A DNA stretch of 64,000 nt from positions 6,040-70,039 of the forward strand of contig JBFMFO010000014.1 of the NCBI GenBank assembly GCA_040754095.1, in the 5' to 3' direction. This document shows, piece after piece, positions 34,959 through 42,580 of the stretch. The translations under genes were made by a program, and so were the position numbers. Source of the DNA: QYQD01 sp040754095. Lineage in GTDB: Bacteria > Desulfobacterota > QYQD01. How positions within the stretch are numbered: the first letter of the stretch is position 1; every line of letters begins with the position of its first letter. The notes below the pieces were generated by a model. The model was not told the DNA's origin. It did no database searches and saw nothing but the letters and a program-made list of their open reading frames with translations.

Positions 34959-35366
34959 GCATTTGGCCTTGCGCACAAGCCGGTCTGCTACGCTGCCAAA
35001 AAGCGTATAGACCAGGCCGGATTCACCATGGGCCCCGACGACGATAAGGTCAACTCCCTCCTGGTCGGCAAAGGCAGACATTTCCATAGCCGGGTAACCG
35101 GAAAGTACTTTGGATCCGGCAGTGATGGACGGGGGAATGCGGGGGATATAGTCTTTTTGTAACCGGGCCTCGATATTACGGCTGAAATCAGAGAAATCGA
35201 TTACCGGCATATAAGGTTCATAGGTGGCCATAGGGGCTATATTGATTACGTGCACGATATATAACCGGGCCTTATATTTACCCGCCAGGTTGATAGCGTG
35301 TTCAAAGGCTATATCTGCATTTTCAGAAAAATCGGTCCCGAACAGTATCTTTTTGTAATCTTCCAT
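34911..35366 (-). CDS. Universal stress protein (UspA family)
   Basis: 151 residues from ATG at 35366 (MEDYKKILFGTDFSENAD); the frame extends upstream to 35426 but that part is not Usp-like. ATP-binding UspA motif GAHGESGLVYTLFGSVADRLVRKAKCSVLVVR at the C-terminus (G-2x-G-9x-G-S type). A cytosolic stress-response protein of unknown specific role. It is 19 bp downstream of greA on the same strand and its end overlaps the MFS gene. Confidence 0.9.
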   Translation of the reverse strand: MEDYKKILFGTDFSENADIAFEHAINLAGKYKARLYIVHVINIAPMATYEPYMPVIDFSDFSRNIEARLQKDYIPRIPPSITAGSKVLSGYPAMEMSAFADQEGVDLIVVGAHGESGLVYTLFGSVADRLVRKAKCSVLVVRSSSATHNQE

Positions 35367-35385
35367 GGTCACTATCCCGGAGATA

Positions 35386-35871
35386 TTATGAAACCGGCCA
35401 CGCAGGCATAATATCCATAATTTCAAAATTACGAAGCCCCCCGGGTGTCTTTACCTGAATTTCATCGCCCGGTTCTTTCCCAATAAGCGCCCGCCCGAGT
35501 GGAGCGATGACCGAAATCCGGCCATTGGTGGCATCCGATTCATGCGGACCAACCAATTGATATTTTACTGTTTCTCCCGATTCCAGGTCAGTTAAGGCCA
35601 CAACGGCTCCAAAAACAACACGATCACAATTCAGGTTATTACAATCAACGATCTCTGAGGTAGCAAGCTTATAATGCAAATCCCGTATCTTGCCCTCGAC
35701 GAGAGATTGCCTTTCCTTGGCTGCTGTATATTCGGCATTTTCAGAAAGGTCTCCGTGGCCGCGTGCCTCCTCAATAGCCTTGACTACAGCCGGTCTTTCA
35801 ATCTTCTCCAATTTTTCTAATTCGCGGCGCAGTTGCTCGTAACCTTCTCTGGTAATTGGTGTCCTATTCAT
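35386..35871 (-). CDS. greA: Transcription elongation factor GreA/GreB family
   Basis: 161 residues from ATG at 35871 with a GAGG ribosome site (the longer start at 35913 is rejected). N-terminal coiled coil (EGYEQLRRELEKLEKIERPAVVKAIEEARGHGDLSENAEYTAAKERQ) with the acidic tip residues of GreA (GDLSENAEY), and a C-terminal FKBP-like domain (GRALIGKEPGDEIQVKTPGG). It rescues backtracked RNA polymerase by stimulating transcript cleavage. Confidence 0.94.
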   Translation of the reverse strand: MNRTPITREGYEQLRRELEKLEKIERPAVVKAIEEARGHGDLSENAEYTAAKERQSLVEGKIRDLHYKLATSEIVDCNNLNCDRVVFGAVVALTDLESGETVKYQLVGPHESDATNGRISVIAPLGRALIGKEPGDEIQVKTPGGLRNFEIMDIMPAWPVS

Positions 35872-35930
35872 GACTTCCTCACTTCCGGGAAATTTCCATT
35901 GTGATACAGGCAAAAAGATTTAATATCTTT

Positions 35931-36112
35931 TTGATCAATTCGTAAAAAACCTTTTCACCGCTGAGCACGTATTGTCCGTTGTTCGTAGTCCGTTGTCCGT
36001 CGAATATCCGCCTTTGGCGGGTTGCAACTGACTACTGACCACTGACTATTGACTACTGCATGTTATCTCGGCGACCTCTGCGGTAAACTTGACTTTTTAC
36101 GAGGCCATTTTT
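35931..36112. repeat. MITE-like element, TCGTAAAAA-end family, copy 3
   Basis: Ends TTGATCAATTCGTAAAAAACC and (complement) AAATGGCCTCGTAAAAAGTC, with subterminal TTCACCGCTGAGCACG and TCTCGGCGACCTCTGCGGT that match copy 2 in inverted orientation. The interior is replaced by word arrays (TTGTCCGTTGTTCGTAGTCC; ACTGACTACTGACCACTGAC). Together with the next element it fills the 482-bp gap upstream of greA. Confidence 0.65.
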
Positions 36113-36220
36113 AGTGTAATACAAAAAGCGGAAAAGTGAAAGAGCTAAGTCGCGACAATGTAACCCAAATTCACCGTCTAATTTGGCTATCAAGATTAAA
36201 AACAGCAGGTTATGGGGTAT

Positions 36221-36350
36221 CCCTGATCACCAGCAAGATATTAGATGCAAGGCGCCGAGGAGCGACGACTGAGGCGTATGGAGCAATACGCCGCAAGGAG
36301 GAGCGATCGAAGGCAACGCCGCAGATGATGTCTTGATGGTGGATCAGGGG
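36221..36350. repeat. MITE-like element with 19-bp terminal inverted repeats
   Basis: CCCTGATCACCAGCAAGA (36221-36238) pairs with TCTTGATGGTGGATCAGGG (36331-36349), one mismatch and one bulge. The interior contains the repeated words GGAGCGA and GGCGTATGGAGCAATACGCC (itself a palindrome). A chance ORF runs through it. It lies 4 bp past the stop of the GGDEF gene. Confidence 0.65.
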
Positions 36351-36353
36351 TAA

Positions 36354-37259
36354 TCAGAAGACCTCGGCCCTATTACGTCCACCCCTCTTGGCCGCATACA
36401 GGGCCTTGTCTGCCCCTTCTAGTAGTTCCTTGGCCAGGGATATCCGTTCGTCTGGAGAGCTGGCTGCGCCTACACTAACCGTAACCCGAAAGGTGTTATC
36501 CTGGAATCTGAATTCATGATCTTCTACCGCCTTTCTTAACCGTTCTGCACAGGACCGGCCCGTAATTTTATCACACCTGAGGAGCAAAACAGCGAATTCT
36601 TCGCCGCCGTAACGCGCCGGCACATCGCCGGAACGGGTTAACTGCCTTAACAACCTGCCCATCTCGGAAAGGATGGCGTCTCCGGCCTGATGCCCGTATG
36701 TGTCATTAAATTGCTTGAAGTGGTCAATATCTATGATAATGCAGGTCAATGCATCACCGTAACGTATTGACTTCGCAAATTCCGCAGCCAGTTGTTCCTG
36801 AAAATATCGATGATTATAAAGGGTGGTTAACCCGTCGCGGATGGCCATTTCTTCCAGTTGACGATTTCTTTCCTGCAGGGCATTGTACAGCTCCTGCAAT
36901 TTGACCTGGGTGTTTACCCGTGCAATCAGTTCCCCGGCATCAAAGGGTTTGGTCACATAATCCACCGCCCCCAAGGCCAATCCCTTGATCTTATCAGCCG
37001 GCTCGGCCTTTGATGTCAACATTACTATGGCTATATCCTTAGTGTCCTCGTCATTCTTTAACCGGCTGCAGGTTTCATAGCCATCTATCCCAGGCATTAT
37101 TACATCTAAAAGAATGACCTGGGGCTTTTCCGCCCTGGCTATTTCTATCCCAGAAAGTCCGTCCGGGGCCGTAAATACCTCGTAGCCGGTTTTTACCAAG
37201 ATGCTTTTTGCAAACTCCGCCATCAGGCGGCTATCGTCTATAACCAAGACCCTGGCCAT
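36354..37259 (-). CDS. Response regulator diguanylate cyclase (REC-GGDEF)
   Basis: 301 residues: receiver domain (phospho-Asp in VILLDVIMPG, about residue 53), a coiled-coil linker, and a GGDEF domain with active-site RYGGEEF (about residue 222). An inhibitory-site RxxD (RSGD) lies five residues before it, so product feedback is expected. PleD-like output making c-di-GMP. It is the last gene of the chemotaxis operon and overlaps cheB by 1 bp, so the pathway may feed into c-di-GMP as well as, or instead of, flagellar rotation. Confidence 0.93.
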   Translation of the reverse strand: MARVLVIDDSRLMAEFAKSILVKTGYEVFTAPDGLSGIEIARAEKPQVILLDVIMPGIDGYETCSRLKNDEDTKDIAIVMLTSKAEPADKIKGLALGAVDYVTKPFDAGELIARVNTQVKLQELYNALQERNRQLEEMAIRDGLTTLYNHRYFQEQLAAEFAKSIRYGDALTCIIIDIDHFKQFNDTYGHQAGDAILSEMGRLLRQLTRSGDVPARYGGEEFAVLLLRCDKITGRSCAERLRKAVEDHEFRFQDNTFRVTVSVGAASSPDERISLAKELLEGADKALYAAKRGGRNRAEVF

Positions 37260-38311
37260 CAGATTACTCCTATGGACAAACCGGCCAATATGGACTCCGG
37301 TATCCTATGTATCGGCACTATCTCACAGGGGGCATTTAGCTTTATAGCTGCACCCGGCATGCCAAATATTAAAGAGGTCTCTTTGTCTTGCGCAATAGTA
37401 TAGGCGCCGTTTTTGCGCATGGCTAAGAGGCCCTTTGCCCCGTCGGTACCCATGCCTGTTAATATAACCCCGACGGCTTTATTGCCGACGGTTTCAGACA
37501 CGGATTGGAAAAATATATCGATGGAAGGCCTGTAAAAGTTGACCGGCGGTCCGTCTAAGAGGCGGACGTGATAGCCTGATTCGTTGACTTCTATCCTCAT
37601 ATGCCTGTCGCCCGGGGCTATGAGGACATGTCCGGGCTGAATATAATCCATATCCTCGGCCTCCTTAACGGACATGAGACATAACTCATTCATGCGCCGG
37701 GCAAAGAGAGGGGTAAATTTGGGCGGCATGTGCTGAACGACGGCTATACCTGGGGTACTCGGAGGCAAGACACGTAATACCTCATACACAGCCCGTGTGC
37801 CGCCGGTTGAGGCCCCTATGGCCACCATTTGCCTGGAAAAGGGCCGTTGTTCGTATCGGAGGGGGGTCTCTTTTTTTTGTACCTGGTCTGGACTGGCAGT
37901 TTTTCTTATCCGGCTCAGGGCGGCTGTCTTTATCTTCTGCACAACCTCTCTGGCAAAATTCTCTTTATCCCGGGTCCCGCCGTTAACCGGTTTTAAAACA
38001 AAGTCCACTGCTCCGGCCTCTAAGGCCTCAATAGTCAGGAGTCCGTTTTCTTCAGTGTAAGAACTTACCATTACCACCGGTAAGGGATTAGTTTGCATAA
38101 GTTTCCGAAGAAAATCGATACCGCTTACCCCCGGCATTTCTACATCGAGAGTAAGGACATCAGGCCTCAGGCTAGCGACTTTATCGCCGGCCTCCTGGGC
38201 ATCAGCGGCAGTCCCGATCACAAAAAGCGTTTGATCCTGCGCGAGCAGGTCGCAAAGAAAGCGCCTAAAGAGAGCTGAATCATCAACTATCAGGACCTTT
38301 ATTTTCTTCAT
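37259..38311 (-). CDS. cheB: CheB, protein-glutamate methylesterase/glutaminase
   Basis: 350 residues: N-terminal receiver (Asp in VLTLDVEMPGVSG, about residue 55) and C-terminal methylesterase with the catalytic serine in IGASTGGTRAV (about residue 168), a histidine in VVQHMPPKF and an aspartate in GMGTDGAKGLLAM. It demethylates receptors for adaptation. Between cheD and the GGDEF gene. Confidence 0.97.
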   Translation of the reverse strand: MKKIKVLIVDDSALFRRFLCDLLAQDQTLFVIGTAADAQEAGDKVASLRPDVLTLDVEMPGVSGIDFLRKLMQTNPLPVVMVSSYTEENGLLTIEALEAGAVDFVLKPVNGGTRDKENFAREVVQKIKTAALSRIRKTASPDQVQKKETPLRYEQRPFSRQMVAIGASTGGTRAVYEVLRVLPPSTPGIAVVQHMPPKFTPLFARRMNELCLMSVKEAEDMDYIQPGHVLIAPGDRHMRIEVNESGYHVRLLDGPPVNFYRPSIDIFFQSVSETVGNKAVGVILTGMGTDGAKGLLAMRKNGAYTIAQDKETSLIFGMPGAAIKLNAPCEIVPIHRIPESILAGLSIGVI

Positions 38312-38338
38312 AATGTTCTGCCTGCTGCCTTCCTTGAT

Positions 38339-38929
38339 CTACTCGAAGAGTGTCAACCCGGATTCATCAAGCCGTTTTCTCAAAACCCGGGACTTATATT
38401 GTTCTTCTGCCTTTTGCACCGGAGTAATGGCCTCCCCGGAGGCTATCCGCCTGACAAGAGCTTTATTCGTATGAGTAAAAAAAAAGATTTTTCGACCGTT
38501 ATCGCCGCCTACATCCTCAGCTAATAGTGGAATACCTTCCAGCTCTAAAAATTTCTTTGCAAAGTCAATATTGGCCTGCGGGACATTTCCATCTGATTTC
38601 CTGAACTTTATGACATTGCCCCCGCCAAAGATTTTTGCCCTGAATTTTTTTCTGTTTCCACCCATTTTTATCAGTTCGCCGATCAGTAACTCCATGGCGA
38701 ACATTCCATAACGGCCGGCCTCGGTCAGGAGCAGATTTTGAGGGCTGACTACACCAGGGAGCATAAAGTGATTCATGCCTCCAATCTTATGTTCTTCGTC
38801 AAAGATGCATGTGGCTACGCAGGAGCCGACCATCGTAGATATTACTTCTCCATTAGCCGTGGCATAATATTCTCCGGGCATCAAAATTATGACCGTCTTA
38901 TTTATTTTCGGATGATAAGAACGATACAT
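38339..38929 (-). CDS. cheD: CheD, chemoreceptor glutamine deamidase
   Basis: 196 residues. The catalytic Cys/His pair is visible: Cys in TMVGSCVATCIFD (about residue 37) and His in GGMNHFMLP (about residue 54), with FGGGNV later. It deamidates receptor glutamines and in some systems binds CheC. 2 bp after cheR, 27 bp before cheB. Confidence 0.93.
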   Translation of the reverse strand: MYRSYHPKINKTVIILMPGEYYATANGEVISTMVGSCVATCIFDEEHKIGGMNHFMLPGVVSPQNLLLTEAGRYGMFAMELLIGELIKMGGNRKKFRAKIFGGGNVIKFRKSDGNVPQANIDFAKKFLELEGIPLLAEDVGGDNGRKIFFFTHTNKALVRRIASGEAITPVQKAEEQYKSRVLRKRLDESGLTLFE

Positions 38930-38931
38930 TG

Positions 38932-39798
38932 TTATGCTTCAGGAATTTTCTGATATATAGTCCTTCCGATAGGATAAAATTTATCATTTAATCCAATCAC
39001 AGACTCGGAATGTCCCAGAAAGAGAAAACCATCGTCCCTCAGCACCCTGTAAAATGTATTTAAGATATCTTTTTTCGCCTCTTTTCCCATGTAGATCAGC
39101 ACATTGCGGCAAAAAACGATGTCAAAGGGAAACGGAGATGGGCTTCCATCCATGAGGTTGTATTCCTCAAAAGAAATCATATTCTTGAGTATCGGCTTAA
39201 CCTGAAGGCAGCAGAGACCGTCTGAGGTGATCTCTGTGAAAAAACTCCTCAAATACTGGGCAGGAATGTTTTTTTTTATACTATGCGGGTAAATACCTGT
39301 GCGCGCTACTTCCAAAATCTCCCGGCTTATATCTGTAGCTATAATTTTTATTTTCCAGGACGGGTACTGCCCCCAGAAAGTGTTCGTAGTAATGGCTACG
39401 GTATATACCTCTTCACCGGTAGAGCAGCCGGCACACCAAATAGCTAATCTCCTGACACCGTTTCTTTCTCCTTCTTGCAGAAGGTGAGGGAAAACTACGT
39501 CATTTAGGAATTCGAAGTGATGCTTTTCTCTGTAGAACTGTGTGGTGTGAGTGGTTAAACAGTCAATGGCCCTGGATAGTTCGCTCTCAGCATCCGGGGC
39601 ATACCGCAGATATTGAGTATAGGCATCGAACGATTTCAGTCTTAAGGATTTAAGACGGCTGTTTAATCTGGCTGTAAATAACATTTTCTTATGTTCAGAC
39701 AAAAAGATACCTGTTTTTTCTTCTATCAGTTTTTGGAGGGACCTGAAGCCGACGTCGTTTTCTTCAGAAAGATCGCGGCCGTTCTTAACCGGTTGCAT
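38932..39798 (-). CDS. cheR: CheR, chemoreceptor methyltransferase
   Basis: 288 residues: N-terminal helical domain and C-terminal SAM-binding methyltransferase with IWCAGCSTGEEVYTVAI (about residue 122) and FDIVFCRNVLIYM (about residue 225). It methylates receptor glutamates. The start overlaps cheW by 14 bp. Confidence 0.96.
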   Translation of the reverse strand: MQPVKNGRDLSEENDVGFRSLQKLIEEKTGIFLSEHKKMLFTARLNSRLKSLRLKSFDAYTQYLRYAPDAESELSRAIDCLTTHTTQFYREKHHFEFLNDVVFPHLLQEGERNGVRRLAIWCAGCSTGEEVYTVAITTNTFWGQYPSWKIKIIATDISREILEVARTGIYPHSIKKNIPAQYLRSFFTEITSDGLCCLQVKPILKNMISFEEYNLMDGSPSPFPFDIVFCRNVLIYMGKEAKKDILNTFYRVLRDDGFLFLGHSESVIGLNDKFYPIGRTIYQKIPEA

Positions 39799-40234
39799 CT
39801 AGTTCTTCCAATTCCTTTTCACCTAGAATTCGCTCTAGATCTAGTAAGATGATTAAACGGTCATCCTGTTGAGCCACGGCCCTTATATATTCCGTCCGTA
39901 TGGAAGGAGAAAGCTTAGGGGTGGGCAAGATTTCTTCCGGGCTGAGCGAGATGACGTCTGAGGTAGTGTCTACAATAATGCCCATGACACGCCCTGCGAT
40001 TTCCACGACAAATATAACTGAAAATTTGTTGTATTCCTTTGGTGGCAGATTAAACTTGAGCCTCAGGTCAAAGACGGGGAATATAACGCCGCGCAGGTTA
40101 ACCATCCCCTTTACAATATTTCTAATCCCGGGTATCCGGGTAAAACGGCGATAGCCGATGATCTCTCTTATCTTATGAATTTCTATCCCGTATTCTTCGT
40201 CATCAAGATAAAAGGTTACATACTGTTCTTCCAT
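39785..40234 (-). CDS. cheW: CheW, chemotaxis coupling protein
   Basis: 149 residues, one CheW domain. The family pattern VTFYLDDEEYGIEIHKIREIIG begins at residue 6 and VNLRGVIFPVFDLR is central. It couples the receptor to CheA. Between mcp (14 bp) and cheR. Confidence 0.96.
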   Translation of the reverse strand: MEEQYVTFYLDDEEYGIEIHKIREIIGYRRFTRIPGIRNIVKGMVNLRGVIFPVFDLRLKFNLPPKEYNKFSVIFVVEIAGRVMGIIVDTTSDVISLSPEEILPTPKLSPSIRTEYIRAVAQQDDRLIILLDLERILGEKELEELDATG

Positions 40235-40248
40235 GTGGCCTTTGCTCC

Positions 40249-42558
40249 TTAGAATACTTCAAAACCTTCCTCCATGTTGAGATCTGCTTCTTCCGGGGAT
40301 ATCTCTTTAAGCACGGCCTTTTGCAATATATCCTGACGTAGAGGCCTTTTTACCGGGGGCATAGTCCCCCTTTTTTCTCTTCCGGTGAGGGTTGCCGGAG
40401 TCAGTATCTCTTCCGCTGCGGAATCTTCATCTGCCCCGGCCACGGCAAATCCACTGGTTAACTTTTTCAGAAGTGCAGCCTTAGCCGCCAGCGTTTGACT
40501 GGCGCCGGCTAATTGTTCAACCAGAGCAGCATTTTGCTGTACAACATCCCCCATATCGGTAACGGCCTGATTCACCTGCTCAATACTGCGTGATTGTTCC
40601 TGAGTAGCTGCCGAAACCTCAGAAACGGCCTCGGATACAGCAGTGATGCGCCCGGTTATCTTCTCCAGACTGCTGCCGGTTTGACCGACTAGCTTATGGC
40701 TTTCTTCAATCTTAGCCAGACTGTCATGGATGAGATTCTGTATATCTTTAGCCGCCTCCCCGCTTCTCTTGGAGAGGTTGCGTATTTCCGTGGCTACCAC
40801 TGCAAAACCGCGGCCGTGTTCACCGGCCCTAGCGGCTTCTACTGCGGCATTAAGGGCCAGGAGGTTGGTCTGAAAGGTGATCTCGTTAACCAGGTCCATA
40901 ATTTCTACAATTTTTTTGCTGGCGGTCCACACCTCGCTCATGGCATGGACCGTTTCTTTCACCACTGATGTCCCCTCCTGAGCCAGGGTCACGGCCTCCT
41001 GAGCCAACTGGTTAACCTTCATGGTATTGGCAGCATTCTGGCTGACATTGGCGGTCATTTGTTCGAGGGTGGCACCAGCCTCTTCTATAGTGGCAGCCTG
41101 CTCTTGAGTCCGCTGCGACAGGTCCTGATTGCCCGCTGAGATCTGATTTGTCCCCTGGGCTACAGTATCCGCGGTCCTTTTTGTCTGCCTTATGAGCAAC
41201 CCAATCTTCTCAAACATCTCGTTGACCTTGTCTGCCAGCCTGTCCATGAGGCCCTTTTTACCTGTAGATTCTATTCTGGCCGTGAGATCCCCTCCGGCGG
41301 CTTTATCCAGGACATTAAGCAGGTTGTCCACCCGTCCCTCCAGATACCGCCTTTGCTCCTCTTCTTTAGCGGCCGTTTCTTTGAGAATCTTTTCTGCCTC
41401 GATCCTGGCGGTAATGTCATGAAAAATCTTGAAACCTCCCAGGACCTTGCCGCTGGAGTCTTTAAGGGCGGCAACGCTGGCCTCTATGGGGATTATCTTC
41501 CCATGACGGTTCGTTATTTCGCACCGCACCCTCTCCGCTTCTGCAACCTGGCCGGTGGCCATACACTTTTTTAATCCACAGTCAGTGCAGAGATTGCTTT
41601 TGAAAACGTCCCAACACTTCATTTTGTCTATTACTTCTTCTTTCTGGTATCCGGTTAGGGCCGCAGCAGCATCGTTCATGTAGGTTATGGTTAAATCCGG
41701 ATCGACAACGAAGAATGGATCGCTGATCCCGAGCTTCAGGCTGTTTGCGTATTCTATCTTGTCACGCAGGTGTCGCAGCATGATATTAAAGTTTTTATTC
41801 AACATTTCTATGGAGTCTTCGCCCCTCACCTCGATATTTACATCTACGTCTCCTTCCGCTATCTGTTTTGCCTTATCGGCCAGGTAGTGGATGCGCCGCG
41901 TGATGAGGCGGGTCAGCAGGTAGTTAAGAATTAAGACCAAAGATATGACTCCCAGTGCTCCGGCCATGATGTACCGGTTTCTAAGAGAGGCAATAGAGGC
42001 ATAATCAGCGGCTACAGATTGACGCACCACCAGAGAGCCCAGCACCCTTTTGGCAGGGGCATGGCAGTTGTAACAGGCCGGTTCATTAAGAATGGGATGA
42101 AAAATAAGGTTATATGGTTCGCCATTTATAGTCTGTAGGAATGGCCGTCTGGGATCAGCGCCGGTAGAAAGTATATTGCTCAGGGTCTTTGTGAGTTCGG
42201 TATCCGCTAATAAGTTTCCGAGTTTGGTTCTGACTGTTTCTTCGTGACTGGCATAGACTACAGTCTGATCGGCATCCGTTATATAAACCTCTACCCCCTT
42301 CATAGCCGTTTTGATGTCTCTTAGTTGTTCCCTGACCGCATCCATATTACCGATGGCCATGGGGTGTTTTATCCCGGCGTGCGTCATGTCCGCCAGTTCC
42401 AGCTCAAACCGCGTCACTTTATCCAGGACGTCCTCTCTATGGCTATTAACGCCAATGTATATAAGAACGCCCGTAAAGAGCGCCGAGGTCAAGATGAGCA
42501 TAATCAGGATCTTGAAGCGTAAATTTTTGTTGATGTAGGATCGAAGGAAATTAAGCAT
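40249..42558 (-). CDS. Methyl-accepting chemotaxis protein with putative heme-c-type sensor and Cys-rich PAS
   Basis: 769 residues from ATG at 42558 (MLNFLRSYINKNL); a frame to 42636 overlaps cheA. Order: TM helix (about 14-36), periplasmic sensor domain with one CxxCH heme c motif (ACYNCHAP, about residue 165), second TM (about 197-217), HAMP, PAS domain with a cysteine cluster (CWDVFKSNLCTDCGLKKC, about residue 330), then the MCP signalling domain with hairpin tip EITFQTNLLALNAAVEAARAGE-type core. The heme motif suggests redox or gas sensing. The gene sits inside the che operon between cheA and cheW, so it is probably the dedicated receptor. Confidence 0.92.
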   Translation of the reverse strand: MLNFLRSYINKNLRFKILIMLILTSALFTGVLIYIGVNSHREDVLDKVTRFELELADMTHAGIKHPMAIGNMDAVREQLRDIKTAMKGVEVYITDADQTVVYASHEETVRTKLGNLLADTELTKTLSNILSTGADPRRPFLQTINGEPYNLIFHPILNEPACYNCHAPAKRVLGSLVVRQSVAADYASIASLRNRYIMAGALGVISLVLILNYLLTRLITRRIHYLADKAKQIAEGDVDVNIEVRGEDSIEMLNKNFNIMLRHLRDKIEYANSLKLGISDPFFVVDPDLTITYMNDAAAALTGYQKEEVIDKMKCWDVFKSNLCTDCGLKKCMATGQVAEAERVRCEITNRHGKIIPIEASVAALKDSSGKVLGGFKIFHDITARIEAEKILKETAAKEEEQRRYLEGRVDNLLNVLDKAAGGDLTARIESTGKKGLMDRLADKVNEMFEKIGLLIRQTKRTADTVAQGTNQISAGNQDLSQRTQEQAATIEEAGATLEQMTANVSQNAANTMKVNQLAQEAVTLAQEGTSVVKETVHAMSEVWTASKKIVEIMDLVNEITFQTNLLALNAAVEAARAGEHGRGFAVVATEIRNLSKRSGEAAKDIQNLIHDSLAKIEESHKLVGQTGSSLEKITGRITAVSEAVSEVSAATQEQSRSIEQVNQAVTDMGDVVQQNAALVEQLAGASQTLAAKAALLKKLTSGFAVAGADEDSAAEEILTPATLTGREKRGTMPPVKRPLRQDILQKAVLKEISPEEADLNMEEGFEVF

Positions 42559-42580
42559 GGGAATACCCCCCTTTTTTGTT

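Noticed and set aside
36136..36336. 66-codon open frame
   Set aside because: It lies almost wholly in the palindromic MITE-like element and has no protein-like features.
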